DNA of 35,307 nt from Cystobacter ferrugineus (GTDB lineage Bacteria > Myxococcota > Myxococcia > Myxococcales > Myxococcaceae). The translations under genes were made by a program, and so were the position numbers. Where the stretch lies: NCBI RefSeq assembly GCF_001887355.1, contig NZ_MPIN01000029.1, positions 16,563 through 51,869 on the forward strand. Reading direction: 5' to 3'. The notes beneath the pieces were generated by a model, which was given only the letters and a program-made list of their open reading frames with translations, did no database searches and was not told where the DNA came from. Positions 15,483-23,664 of the stretch are shown here, piece after piece. The stretch's first letter is position 1; every line of letters starts with the position of its first letter.

Positions 15483-17102
15483 ATGCGTGGAGCAGCTACT
15501 CGCTTGTTTCTGCTGTCCCTCGTGGGGGCCGTCACGCCGGGCTGCGGGGGAGCCCTCTCTGATGGCGGGTCGGACGAGGCCCTCGGAGGCCTCGCCGAGG
15601 CGCTCTCCGTCGATACCAGCAAGACGTACAACATCGTCGGAGTGGGAAGCGACAAGTGCGTACAACCCAAGGGCGGTAGTACGGGGGCTGGGACCGACGC
15701 GGTGATCTCGACCTGCAGCGGGGGAGTTGCCCAGCGGTTCCAGTTCATTGCTCAGTCGGGCGGCTACTACAGCATCAAGAATGTCTCCAGCGGCCTGTGT
15801 CTCGACGTCACGGATGCATCGACGAGCAGCGGCGCTCTGATCAAGCAGTGGTCCTGTTCGGGCGGGGCCTACCAGCAGTTCCTGATCGATGACGCCGGCA
15901 GTGGGACGGTGAAGCTGACCGCTCGCCACAGTGGCCTGGTGATTGACGTCATCGGCGGGGGGACGGGCAACGGGACGGGGCTCCAGCAGTGGGGTTGGGG
16001 TGGGTCGACGAATCAGAAGTTCACGCTGGTGGCCAGCGGCACGAGTGGTGGGGGGGGCGATCCCTGCGCCATCTCCCTCTCCGACAAACCCGACGGCTTC
16101 GCCGCCCAATCGGGTGGTACCACGGGGGGAGGAAACGCCACCCCGATCCAGGTCACGACGACCAGCCAGCTCAAGCAGTACCTGGAGGATGGCCAGGCAC
16201 GCGTGCTCCACATCCTGAATGACCTGGACTTCAGGACCGCGGCGCGCACCGTGTCGGGGTGCGAGAAGAAGGCGTCCTGTGACGCCTTGGGCAAGTCCAT
16301 CAAGGAGTTCCGGGTGGGGAGCACCTGCAACTCGGATGAGGTGACGTCTACCCGTACGCGCAACGAGATCACCATCAACGTCAAATCCAACAAGACGGTG
16401 ATCGGCATGGGCGACGGGGTCACCCTTCGTGGGGTGTCGTTCAACCTCGGAAACCAGGAGAATTTGATCTTCCGCAATCTCGACATCCGCGACGTGAATC
16501 CAGGTCTCATCGAGGCGGGTGACGGCTTCACGCTCACCGCGTCGAAACACGTGTGGATCGATCACTGCTCGTTCGCGCTCATCAGCGATGGCTACATCGA
16601 CGTTGGCACCACGGCCGCCGAGACCAGCACCCATCCCGACTACATCACGCTCTCGTGGAGCTACATTGATGGGCGGACTCCGTACCAGTGTGGCGGTCAG
16701 CACAGCTTCGTGAACTTCGCCAACAACGCCAAGATGACCTGGCACCACAACTGGTACGACAACAGCTCGGGAAGAAATCCGAAGCTCGGTGGCGCTCTGA
16801 TGCAGGCCCACCTCTACAACAACTACTGGCTCAACACGTCCTACTTCTGCATCACCGCCGCGGAGAATGCGCAGGCGCGTGTCGAGAGCAACTACTTCGA
16901 GAACGCGAGCAAGCCGCATTGGCTCCAATCTCCGGGCGCGATCGCGATCGACGGCGGGAACGTCTACACCGGCAAGTCGACGTCCAGTTCCCGGGATGTC
17001 GGCGGCAGCGTGTTCTCGGTCCCCTACTCGTACACGAAGGATAGCGGCACGGCCGCGAGGGACCGCGTCAAGGCGTGCTCTGGACCGCGGCGGATTCAAT
17101 AG
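15483..17102 (+). CDS. Secreted pectate lyase (PL1 family) with N-terminal ricin-B lectin domain
   Basis: The 539-residue product begins with a signal peptide ending in TPGCGG, possibly a lipobox. Residues 45-185 form a ricin-type beta-trefoil (CBM13-like) with three QxF/QxW repeats (RFQFIA, QQFLID, NQKFTL). The PL1 beta-helix follows from about 195: VWIDHCSF (357-364), DGYIDVG, MTWHHNWYDNSSGRNPKLGG with catalytic-type Arg431, and NNYWLNTSYFC. PL1 enzymes cleave polygalacturonate by beta-elimination using Ca2+. The lectin domain probably anchors the enzyme to plant or other polysaccharide. The start is supported by GAAAGGGG upstream. The gene is monocistronic with a hairpin behind it. The exact substrate (pectate or pectin) is not certain. 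Confidence 0.92.
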   Translation: MRGAATRLFLLSLVGAVTPGCGGALSDGGSDEALGGLAEALSVDTSKTYNIVGVGSDKCVQPKGGSTGAGTDAVISTCSGGVAQRFQFIAQSGGYYSIKNVSSGLCLDVTDASTSSGALIKQWSCSGGAYQQFLIDDAGSGTVKLTARHSGLVIDVIGGGTGNGTGLQQWGWGGSTNQKFTLVASGTSGGGGDPCAISLSDKPDGFAAQSGGTTGGGNATPIQVTTTSQLKQYLEDGQARVLHILNDLDFRTAARTVSGCEKKASCDALGKSIKEFRVGSTCNSDEVTSTRTRNEITINVKSNKTVIGMGDGVTLRGVSFNLGNQENLIFRNLDIRDVNPGLIEAGDGFTLTASKHVWIDHCSFALISDGYIDVGTTAAETSTHPDYITLSWSYIDGRTPYQCGGQHSFVNFANNAKMTWHHNWYDNSSGRNPKLGGALMQAHLYNNYWLNTSYFCITAAENAQARVESNYFENASKPHWLQSPGAIAIDGGNVYTGKSTSSSRDVGGSVFSVPYSYTKDSGTAARDRVKACSGPRRIQ

Positions 17103-17116
17103 CCCCACGTGCTTGC

Positions 17117-17148
17117 GCCCGATGCCGCGGTCTCAAGCGGCATCGGGC
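17117..17148 (+). terminator. Terminator hairpin after the pectate lyase gene
   Basis: GCCCGATGCCGC (17117-17128) pairs perfectly with GCGGCATCGGGC (17137-17148) around an eight-base loop, starting 15 bases after the stop codon. A second, smaller hairpin (CACGGCA/TGCCGTG, 17158-17174) follows. No clear T-tract is present. Confidence 0.65.
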
Positions 17149-17279
17149 GGAGCTCCACACGGCACTGTGCCGTGCACTCAATCGAATCCTCTCTGACACC
17201 GTTCTGGGTTCTGGGGCCTTCCAATCGGTGTAGGCTGTCACTCCCTCGCCAATCTGGCAGATGAAGGAGCGATACACCG

Positions 17280-18902
17280 ATGGCCGCGCAGACGATGGAG
17301 CAGTTGGTTTCCCTGTGTAAGCGCCGGGGATTCATCTTTCCTGGCTCGGCGGTCTACGGCGGTCTTCAGGGCACCTATGACTACGGTCCGCTCGGCGTCG
17401 AGCTGAAGAACAACCTCAAGCTCGCCTGGTGGCGCGCCAACGTCTGGGAGCGGGAGGACATGGAGGGGATCGACGCGGCGATCCTGATGAACAAGCTGAC
17501 CTGGCGCTATTCTGGCCACGAAGAGACCTTCGTGGACCCGATGGTCGACTGCAAGAACTGCAAGATGAGGTGGCGCGCGGATCAGATCTCCGGCAAGTGC
17601 CCGAACTGCGCGTCGACGGAGCTCACCGAGCCGCGTCCGTTCAACCTGATGTTCAAGACCCAGATCGGACCGGTGCCGGACCCCGAGTCGTTCTCGTACC
17701 TGAGGCCCGAGACGGCGCAGGGCATCTTCGTCAACTTCAAGCACGTCCTCGACTCCACGTCGCGCAAGCTCCCGTTCGGTATCGCGCAGATCGGCAAGGC
17801 GTTCCGCAACGAAATCACCCCGCGCAACTTCATCTTCCGGGTGCGCGAGTTCGAGCAGATGGAGATCGAGTTCTTCGTCCGCCCGGGCGAAGACGAAGGG
17901 TGGCACAAGAAGTGGGTGGAGGATCGGATCAACTGGTGGCTGTCGGTGGGTCTGTCCCGGCAGAACCTCGAGCCGTACCACCAGAAGCCCGAGGAGCTCG
18001 CCCACTACGCCAAGGCGACGGTGGACCTGCTCTACCGCTTCCCGCACGGTCTGGAAGAGCTCGAGGGCATCGCCAACCGCACCGACTACGACCTGGGGTC
18101 GCACAGCAAGGACCAGGGCGCGCTCGGGTTGAAGGCGCGCGTCAGCCCCAATTCGCACAGCACCGACAAGCTCACCTGGTTCGATCCCGAGACGAAGCAG
18201 CACGTGGTGCCCTTCGTGATCGAGCCGTCGGCTGGCGTGGACCGCGGTGTGCTCGCGCTCTTGAGCGAGGCCTATGCGGAGGAGCAGGTGAAGCCCGCTC
18301 CAGTGGACCGCCTGAAGCCGGTGGAAGAGGCGCTCGGCACGTTCCTCAAGTCGGTGGGCCGCAACGAGAAGCTTCCGGCTCAGGCGAAGGAGGCCCTCCT
18401 CGCCGAGGGCGAGCGGATCGCCCACGCGCTCGGCGAGCGGCTGCCGTCCATCGCGGGGCTCCTGTCGATGCCCGGCGCGGAGAGCATCGAGGTGGCCAAG
18501 AAGCTGCGCGGCCAGGTGGATCCGGTGGTCGATGAGTTCTACCGGACGGTGCTGCACTTCAAGCCGCACCTGGCGCCCATCAAGGTAGCGGTGCTGCCGC
18601 TCAAGAAGAACCACCCGGAGATCGTCAGCACCGCCAAGAGCATCCGGAGGAAGCTCCAGTCGAGCGGCGCGATGCGCATCGTCTACGACGACACCGGGGC
18701 AATCGGAAAGCTCTACCGGCGCCAGGACGAAATCGGCACACCGTTCTGCATCACGGTCGACTTCGACACGCTCGGCGAGGGCAAGGACGCGGCGCTCGCG
18801 AACACGGTCACCGTGCGTCACCGCGACAGCATGGCGCAGGAACGTGTTGCCATCTCCGAGCTCGAGACCTACCTGCGAGAGAAGATGCAGTCAGGCGCCT
18901 GA
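17280..18902 (+). CDS. glyS: Glycyl-tRNA synthetase, dimeric class IIa type
   Basis: The enzyme attaches glycine to tRNA-Gly in the cytoplasm. This is the single-chain dimeric type, not the bacterial alpha2beta2 type. Visible are the N-terminal [18 protein letters not shown], a zinc-binding pair CKNCKMRW (91-98) and CPNC (107-110), [13 protein letters not shown], motif 2 ([20 protein letters not shown], 175-194), motif 3 ([10 protein letters not shown], 319-328), and the anticodon-binding domain from about 424 ([13 protein letters not shown]). About 85 helical residues (335-420) are inserted between motif 3 and the anticodon domain. Relatives I know have only a short linker here. AAGGAG lies nine bases before the ATG. 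The gene appears to stand alone. Confidence 0.95.
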   Translation: MAAQTMEQLVSLCKRRGFIFPGSAVYGGLQGTYDYGPLGVELKNNLKLAWWRANVWEREDMEGIDAAILMNKLTWRYSGHEETFVDPMVDCKNCKMRWRADQISGKCPNCASTELTEPRPFNLMFKTQIGPVPDPESFSYLRPETAQGIFVNFKHVLDSTSRKLPFGIAQIGKAFRNEITPRNFIFRVREFEQMEIEFFVRPGEDEGWHKKWVEDRINWWLSVGLSRQNLEPYHQKPEELAHYAKATVDLLYRFPHGLEELEGIANRTDYDLGSHSKDQGALGLKARVSPNSHSTDKLTWFDPETKQHVVPFVIEPSAGVDRGVLALLSEAYAEEQVKPAPVDRLKPVEEALGTFLKSVGRNEKLPAQAKEALLAEGERIAHALGERLPSIAGLLSMPGAESIEVAKKLRGQVDPVVDEFYRTVLHFKPHLAPIKVAVLPLKKNHPEIVSTAKSIRRKLQSSGAMRIVYDDTGAIGKLYRRQDEIGTPFCITVDFDTLGEGKDAALANTVTVRHRDSMAQERVAISELETYLREKMQSGA

Positions 18903-18942
18903 GCCTGGGAAAGGGCGTGCTCTGGCGGGGCGTCAGCTCCGC

Positions 18943-20163
18943 TCAGGGGCGCAGTGGCGGCACGCGGACGATGATCAACTCGGTATCGTCTGGCCGGTCG
19001 CGAGTGAGCCAGCGCCCGTCACTGCCAGGGTAGTTGTTGTCGTTCGCGATCAGCAATCGTTCGGAGTCGAGAACCTCGAGGCTCTCGACGGACTGAAGCG
19101 GGAAGGAGAACGGGTCCCCGACACCGAACTCACCTGACCGGGCCGGGAGCGAGATTCCTCGAGGATCTCGAATCCGCAGCAGATCCACCACGAGCTGCTT
19201 CTCCAGGTATCCATCGGCGTCCACGCGTCTCATGTCGACCAGGTAGATCTTCTTCTGCCGTGCCTGCTCGCCCTGGTCATCATCGCGCTCGATGGCGAGG
19301 AAGCGGTGGTCATCCAGTGTCGTGAAGTCGCCGATGACCGCGTCCGGGAACTCGGCGTCCACCCGATAGTTCCATTTCTGGTCGGTGTACTTGCCGGCGG
19401 TCAGATCGAATTGATTCACGATGCGGCGCCGGGGATCGGAATCGTCGCGGAGCGCGCCCTCGAGCACCGGGTAGAGCCACTTGCCATCGGTGCTCAGCGC
19501 CATGCCCTCGAAGCCACGGCTGGCGCGCAGTGTCCATGCATCCTCCCGGGGGAGGAAGGGGTTCTGGGGCGATTGCACGTTCGGCAGGGGAATCGGCGCT
19601 TCGAGCACCTTGCCCGTTGAGTCGGTGTGCAGGAGGAAGGGCCCGAATTCCTCTCCGAACCAGAAGTCGCCGGCCGCCGTGCGGCGAACGGACTCGAGAT
19701 CGAAGTCGGCACCGGTCAACAGCCGGTCCTGACGGGAGAGCGTGAAGGGGATCTTCCCCTCCGGGTCGCTGAGCTGCACGAAGCCGAGCACTTCGATCGT
19801 ACCGCTGCCGCCCCGCTCCGTGCGGAAGTCAGGGCGGATGCGGTAGATGCGGAGCAGGAAATCCCCCGAGTTGTTCTTCGTGCCGAAACCATTGTCGGGC
19901 ATGGCCCAGAACTCACCGCCACCGGCATCGAGGATGCCCGAGAAGCCGGGAATCGGCTGACCGGCGAAGGGCACCGTCACACCGTTGTCAGGGGTGACGA
20001 GCGAACCCGAGGGCTGCCCTGGCTGGTAGAGATTCGCGGGCAGGATGGCCCGGCTGGTGAGGGTGGGCTCTTTGACCGTGCTGGGCTCATTGGGAGTGGT
20101 GCTACATGCAATTCCTCCTGAGGCCATGGCGCAGAGCGAGGAGAGAAATAGAAGCCTTCGCAT
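18943..20163 (-). CDS. Secreted phytase-like / esterase-like lipoprotein
   Basis: The ORF extends to 20205, but the ATG at 20163 gives a proper lipoprotein signal peptide (MRRLLFLSSLCAMASGGIAC, lipidated Cys20) preceded by a purine-rich AGAGAAG. The mature part resembles the phytase-like family (PF13449 type). FSGILDAGGGEFWAMPDNGFG, GDFWFGEEFGPFLLHTDSTG, RGFEGMALSTDGKWLYP, FLAIERDDDQGE and ERLLIANDNNYPGSDGR are characteristic strands of a beta-propeller. The many Asp clusters suggest metal or calcium binding. Substrates for this family are mostly unproven; phosphoester or ester hydrolysis is plausible. The gene is convergent with glyS. Confidence 0.85.
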   Translation of the reverse strand: MRRLLFLSSLCAMASGGIACSTTPNEPSTVKEPTLTSRAILPANLYQPGQPSGSLVTPDNGVTVPFAGQPIPGFSGILDAGGGEFWAMPDNGFGTKNNSGDFLLRIYRIRPDFRTERGGSGTIEVLGFVQLSDPEGKIPFTLSRQDRLLTGADFDLESVRRTAAGDFWFGEEFGPFLLHTDSTGKVLEAPIPLPNVQSPQNPFLPREDAWTLRASRGFEGMALSTDGKWLYPVLEGALRDDSDPRRRIVNQFDLTAGKYTDQKWNYRVDAEFPDAVIGDFTTLDDHRFLAIERDDDQGEQARQKKIYLVDMRRVDADGYLEKQLVVDLLRIRDPRGISLPARSGEFGVGDPFSFPLQSVESLEVLDSERLLIANDNNYPGSDGRWLTRDRPDDTELIIVRVPPLRP

Positions 20164-20328
20164 GGGTCGCTTCTCTTCGAGCAAGGGGAGAATGGGAGCG
20201 CTCATGGTATGGAGCCCCCATCAAGCGGCGATGAACTCGCGGCAACATCTGCCTGAACAGGATGTTTCTCGCGCGAAAATGGCGGCTGACTGTGAGGAGC
20301 GGGAGCCCACTCTACATTCATCGAAGAG

Positions 20329-21879
20329 CTACTTCGGTTGCACGGGTGCCACCGCGGGGGTCCATTGGAGGGGTCCAATGGGCGCCGTCCGGCTCTCCTG
20401 GCTTCCGGCGAGCAGCGTGCGTCCCTGGAGGTCGAGGACCTCGATGTCCTCCTCGACCTTCCCGAGGAGCTGTCCGGTGCTCAGGTCCACCAACGCTCCC
20501 TGGATGTAGACGAGCTTCCCCGCGGCCCTGATTCCGTAACCCTTCAACGGACCGAGCTCACGCTGCTCTCCGGTGGCGACGTCCATGAACCACAGACGTT
20601 GGGTGGAGTCGGCCTTGGAGTCCTGGACGACCAGGGCGCGGGTTCCATCGGTGTAGTTCACTTCTCCTGGCATGGGCACCGGATGCACGGTGCGCGTCTC
20701 CAGGTCCACCAGGCTCTGGTTCTGGGCCGCCGGGGCCGTGGGAGTGACCGGATACAGACGGGTGGGCTCCGTGGAGATTCCTCTTCGAGGGTTGGGTGGC
20801 TCGACGGACAGGCCGAGTGACTGGTGCACCCCGGCGCCGTGCAACTCGAGCGCGTTGCCCCGTGCGGTGCAGGTCACCAGGAGCTGCTGATGCGCGAGGT
20901 CCACATGGATGATCCGGGCGCCGCAGCTCGCGGGCACCCACTCGGTGCGCTGGCCCGTGGCATCCTCGACGAACAGCTCGCCCTGCTCACCCTGGCGCAG
21001 CCCCAGGTCGCCCACGGGCAGGATCATGTCCTCGGACCGCACGAGCGGCCCTCCGCTCACCCGGCTCAGGAAGACGGAGGGCTTGTCTCCGGTATAGCCG
21101 TACTGTCCATACGAGAGGATGGGTCCCCGGCAGCCCCGGGGCGAGAGCGAGGTCTTCAGCTTGGGCCAGGTGAGCTGTCCATCGCCATCGGTGTCCTGCG
21201 TGAGCACACCGAATGTCGCCCATCCGCCCTCGGGATCGAGCGATGCCTCGCCCAGCACGCCGGGGCCGTGCCGCACCTCGCGCCGGCTCCCCTCCGCCAG
21301 ATTGATGAGGACGGCCGTGGCCTTCTTGTCGGGCCCGTTCAGCACCACCAGGAGCAGGTGCTTGCCATCCCGCGAGAAGGATACGGGCAGGGCCGAGCCA
21401 GGGGCCTGGCTTTCGGGGAAGGTGCCCGGCGCGGCCAGTTCGGTGTCGGCGCGCGTGTACGTGTCGAGCAGCCGGAGCGAGCCGCCGCGGACCACGACGA
21501 GGTAGCGGTCGGTGGGATCCGCCGTGAGGAAGTCGTCGAGCCGCTCGCCTTCGCCCGGTTCGAGGAACAGGTAGGGCGCGAGTGCGTCACCTCGGGTGTC
21601 CCCGTGCATGCCGTAGCGGACCTCGAGCTTCCCGTCACCATTCGTGTCCTCGCGTGCCTGGCAGGCGACCACCCAGCGCCCGTCCGTGGCGGCGCTCTGG
21701 AGGACGATGGGGTGGGGCGTGCCGATGGGCCCCCCCTCTCGCTGGAGACCGGTCGTGGGCGTCGCCGTGGCTTTCTGGGCCGGTGACACCGTCGGCTCGG
21801 AAGGAGGGGCGGTCGATGCTTTCTGCGCCGCGCAGGCGGGCAGGAGAAGGGCGGAAGTGAGCAGCGCGCGGAAGTTCAT
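20329..21879 (-). CDS. Orphan beta-propeller-like lipoprotein with EF-hand-type loops
   Basis: The frame is open to 21939. The ATG at 21879 is preferred because it starts a lipoprotein signal (MNFRALLTSALLLPACAAQ, Cys16). A Thr/Pro/Ala-rich linker is followed by about 450 residues of short repeating strands such as PVSFSRDGKHLLLVVLNG and QRLWFMDVATGEQREL, reminiscent of TolB/WD40-like propellers. Two loops, DTNGDGKLEV (about 78-88) and DTDGDGQLTW (about 229-239), have the D-x-D/N-G-D-G spacing of calcium sites. I recognise no catalytic motif. It may be a periplasmic or surface-bound sensor or binding protein. The gene is separate from the next minus-strand gene by 165 bases. Confidence 0.75.
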   Translation of the reverse strand: MNFRALLTSALLLPACAAQKASTAPPSEPTVSPAQKATATPTTGLQREGGPIGTPHPIVLQSAATDGRWVVACQAREDTNGDGKLEVRYGMHGDTRGDALAPYLFLEPGEGERLDDFLTADPTDRYLVVVRGGSLRLLDTYTRADTELAAPGTFPESQAPGSALPVSFSRDGKHLLLVVLNGPDKKATAVLINLAEGSRREVRHGPGVLGEASLDPEGGWATFGVLTQDTDGDGQLTWPKLKTSLSPRGCRGPILSYGQYGYTGDKPSVFLSRVSGGPLVRSEDMILPVGDLGLRQGEQGELFVEDATGQRTEWVPASCGARIIHVDLAHQQLLVTCTARGNALELHGAGVHQSLGLSVEPPNPRRGISTEPTRLYPVTPTAPAAQNQSLVDLETRTVHPVPMPGEVNYTDGTRALVVQDSKADSTQRLWFMDVATGEQRELGPLKGYGIRAAGKLVYIQGALVDLSTGQLLGKVEEDIEVLDLQGRTLLAGSQESRTAPIGPLQWTPAVAPVQPK

Positions 21880-21969
21880 GGCGTGGGAAATTGATGAGAG
21901 CCCGCCGCGGGTGTCAAAGATCTCGTGCCGACATCTCACGCCCCCGTGTCGTCCGATATCTTCCGCGGG

Positions 21970-22329
21970 CTACCGCCCGAAGAACGACACCTGCTGGAAT
22001 CGCAGACCGGCCAGAATCTGCTCTACCCGCGCGTCGGACAGCGTCCCGATCCGTTCACCCAGGCGGGCTTTCTCGACCGAGGAGATCTGCGACACGACCA
22101 CCACGCTCTGCTTGGGGAGGTTCCCCTCGCCCACCTCGAGCAGGACATTTCCCGGCTCGTTCGCCCGGTGCAGGTTCGACGTCAAGGCACACACGACCAC
22201 GGTCGTGATGCGCGAGTGATTGAAGACGTCGTCCTGAACCACCACATGGGGGTGGGAGTAGCTCGGGGTAGGCCCTCGCGAGTCATCTGGCCCCATCCAG
22301 AACACGTCTCCGCGGTTGATCCTCTCCAT
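21970..22329 (-). CDS. MazF/PemK-family toxin, no antitoxin gene visible
   Basis: The 119-residue protein begins MERINRGDVFWMGPDDSRG, the standard MazF/PemK opening that contributes to the RNA-binding groove. It continues HPHVVVQDDVFNHSRITTVV, VCALTSNLHRANEPGNVLL, LPKQSVVVVSQISSVEKARL and VEQILAGLRFQQVSFFG. Family members are mRNA interferases that cut at short sequences and arrest translation. An upstream ATG at 22365 is possible, but the family starts at MERI. No MazE-like gene lies on either side: upstream (22330-22504) no plausible small ORF is seen, and downstream is an unrelated lipoprotein gene. In Myxococcus xanthus a solitary MazF is known that uses a transcription factor as antitoxin. 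Whether this is its orthologue is not determined. Confidence 0.85.
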   Translation of the reverse strand: MERINRGDVFWMGPDDSRGPTPSYSHPHVVVQDDVFNHSRITTVVVCALTSNLHRANEPGNVLLEVGEGNLPKQSVVVVSQISSVEKARLGERIGTLSDARVEQILAGLRFQQVSFFGR

Positions 22330-22504
22330 GCGTGTGCCCGTGGGCTCTCCTGTGTTCGTCCTCATGTCGCGCTCGCGAAATGGGTCCGAGGCGAGGCGGT
22401 ACGCTACACCTGGACAGCCTTCCTCGGGCAACCTCCATTCGCAGCACCTCCCAGCTCGCGCTGAAGAGGAGAGGCAAACCATCTACACCCCTTGACAGCG
22501 AGGA

Positions 22505-22993
22505 TTACAAAGCGGTTCGCCGCTCAGCGTGTATCTGGCGTGGCGCGTCCGCGGTGGAACGGGCTGTCTTCCCTGGCGTGCTCGCCAGCCAGACCCCCCA
22601 GAGCGTCACGGCGATGAAGAGGAGGGCCAGGCCGATGTTGATGGGGATGCCCATCTGGCGCAGCTCGTCGGTGGCATAGACGTCGGTGCCGGGGATGAAC
22701 CAGGCGACCAGCAGGCCCGGCCAGAAGGTGAGGGGCGCGAGCGCCGCGAGCCATGCCTTGGCTTTGTCCAGGGGCCCGGTCAGCGCGCCGAGCGAGACGA
22801 GCGACACCAGGAGCAGCGTGGTGAACTGCATTCCGATGTGGAAGCGGGCATGGCCCGGCCACCGCGGATTGAACAGGTGGGTGGAGTTGAACACGTCGGC
22901 GATGGCGACCACGACGACCGTCGCGACGATGGCGAACCCGAGGAGGGCCTTGGTGAGCCGGGTTCGGGTCGAGGGGGGAGGGGTAGGGGACAT
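22505..22993 (-). CDS. Small four-helix membrane protein (DUF6640-like)
   Basis: The frame runs far upstream, but the ATG at 22993 is the natural start because the added sequence overlaps the next gene in another frame. The 162-residue product has four predicted membrane helices: LLGFAIVATVVVVAIADVF, FTTLLLVSLVSLGALTG, WLAALAPLTFWPGLLVAWFI and IGLALLFIAVTLWGVWLAS. STHLFNPRWPGHARFH is a conserved-looking loop typical of small acetyltransferase-like or DUF6640-type membrane proteins found near LysR genes. The function is unknown. A 70-base segment just upstream resembles the LysR control region before the next gene, so the LysR gene at 23662 probably controls it. Confidence 0.75.
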   Translation of the reverse strand: MSPTPPPSTRTRLTKALLGFAIVATVVVVAIADVFNSTHLFNPRWPGHARFHIGMQFTTLLLVSLVSLGALTGPLDKAKAWLAALAPLTFWPGLLVAWFIPGTDVYATDELRQMGIPINIGLALLFIAVTLWGVWLASTPGKTARSTADAPRQIHAERRTAL

Positions 22994-23000
22994 GGTCCTG

Positions 23001-23071
23001 CATATAAAAAGCGATGCTTTGGACCCATAGAGGCGTCTCTGGAACAGCGGCGTCCATGGAATGGAACGATG
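23001..23071. promoter_or_regulatory. Copy 1 of a duplicated LysR-type control region
   Basis: This block upstream of the small membrane protein gene aligns with 23595-23664 over about 70 bases with one gap, at roughly 70% identity. Shared pieces include ATATA, CGAT, TTTGGA, ATAGA, GCGGCGT and TGGAAC-ATG. It contains an imperfect inverted repeat around CTGGAAC-AGCGGC-GTCCATGG. Confidence 0.55.
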
Positions 23072-23082
23072 CCTCCACCAGA

Positions 23083-23586
23083 TCAGTTGCCGCGCGCGTA
23101 GCGCCAGGAGGCGCTCACGAGCGTGACGACCACCTCGATTTCGGCCGGCTCCCGGGGCGCGTAGACCATGACGATGTCGCGAGAGACGGTGGGATGGCCG
23201 GCGAGTGGATGCTTCTCGGCCCAGCCGCTCGCGATCGCCTTGCTCCGCAGCGGTTCCGGCAGGGGCAGGTGGAGGCTGCCGTCCGGACTCGGATGGAGGT
23301 GGGCGAACTCCAGGCCCAGCAGGAAGGCCTCTTCCGGACCGTGGGCGTCCTGCTCCTTCAGGTAGAAACCAATGGTGCCGGGCGGCGCCCGTCCACTCAG
23401 GCCGAGCCGGATGCCGGGCAGTTGCGCGATGCGTTTGGCGAGCTCCTGGCTCAGGAGCGGGGTCGGCATCTGGTCGAGCTGGCTGTGCGGGTTGGTCGGC
23501 GTGGTCCGCGGGCGACTGCCCTGGCGGACGGGGAGCGCGATGTCGGAGACCGGCTCCCCCGCGTCGGGCGCGGTGGGATTGGACAT
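23083..23586 (-). CDS. Luciferase-fold / DUF5519-like protein
   Basis: The 167-residue soluble protein has the pattern of the small luciferase-like family (PF17648/DUF5519 type): a Pro-rich N-terminus, LAKRIAQLPGIRLGLSGR, FLLGLEFAHLHPSPDGSLHL, AIASGWAEKHPLAGHPTV and DIVMVYAPREPAEIEVVVTL. Members are widespread in soil bacteria and fungi, and their biochemical role is not settled. The gene starts 75 bases from the divergent LysR regulator. The membrane protein gene downstream has its own copy of the same control segment, so the two likely form one regulon. The family call is by motif recall, so moderate confidence. Confidence 0.75.
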   Translation of the reverse strand: MSNPTAPDAGEPVSDIALPVRQGSRPRTTPTNPHSQLDQMPTPLLSQELAKRIAQLPGIRLGLSGRAPPGTIGFYLKEQDAHGPEEAFLLGLEFAHLHPSPDGSLHLPLPEPLRSKAIASGWAEKHPLAGHPTVSRDIVMVYAPREPAEIEVVVTLVSASWRYARGN

Positions 23587-23594
23587 GACCCTGA

Positions 23595-23664
23595 AATATA
23601 GGAGACGATTTTTGGAACAATAGACGCGTTTCTGAAACTGCGGCGTTCAGGAAGTGGAACAATG
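23595..23664. promoter_or_regulatory. Copy 2 of the LysR-type control region, with an inverted repeat
   Basis: This block fills the gap between the divergent luciferase-fold and LysR genes. TTTCTGAA (23629-23636) and TTCAGGAA (23646-23653) form an interrupted palindrome with a nine-base centre, a typical LysR recognition form. It aligns with 23001-23071. Confidence 0.6.

Noticed and set aside
15093-17108. Minus-strand ORF of 671 codons opposite the pectate lyase
   Set aside because: It has no recognisable motifs. The plus strand encodes a complete signal peptide, lectin domain and PL1 domain.
17238-18821. Minus-strand ORF opposite glyS
   Set aside because: It is a shadow of a highly conserved aminoacyl-tRNA synthetase gene.
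22330-22504. Antitoxin gene for the MazF-type toxin
   Set aside because: The only minus-strand frame here is an N-terminal extension of mazF itself, with no AbrB- or ribbon-helix-helix-like pattern and no ribosome binding site.
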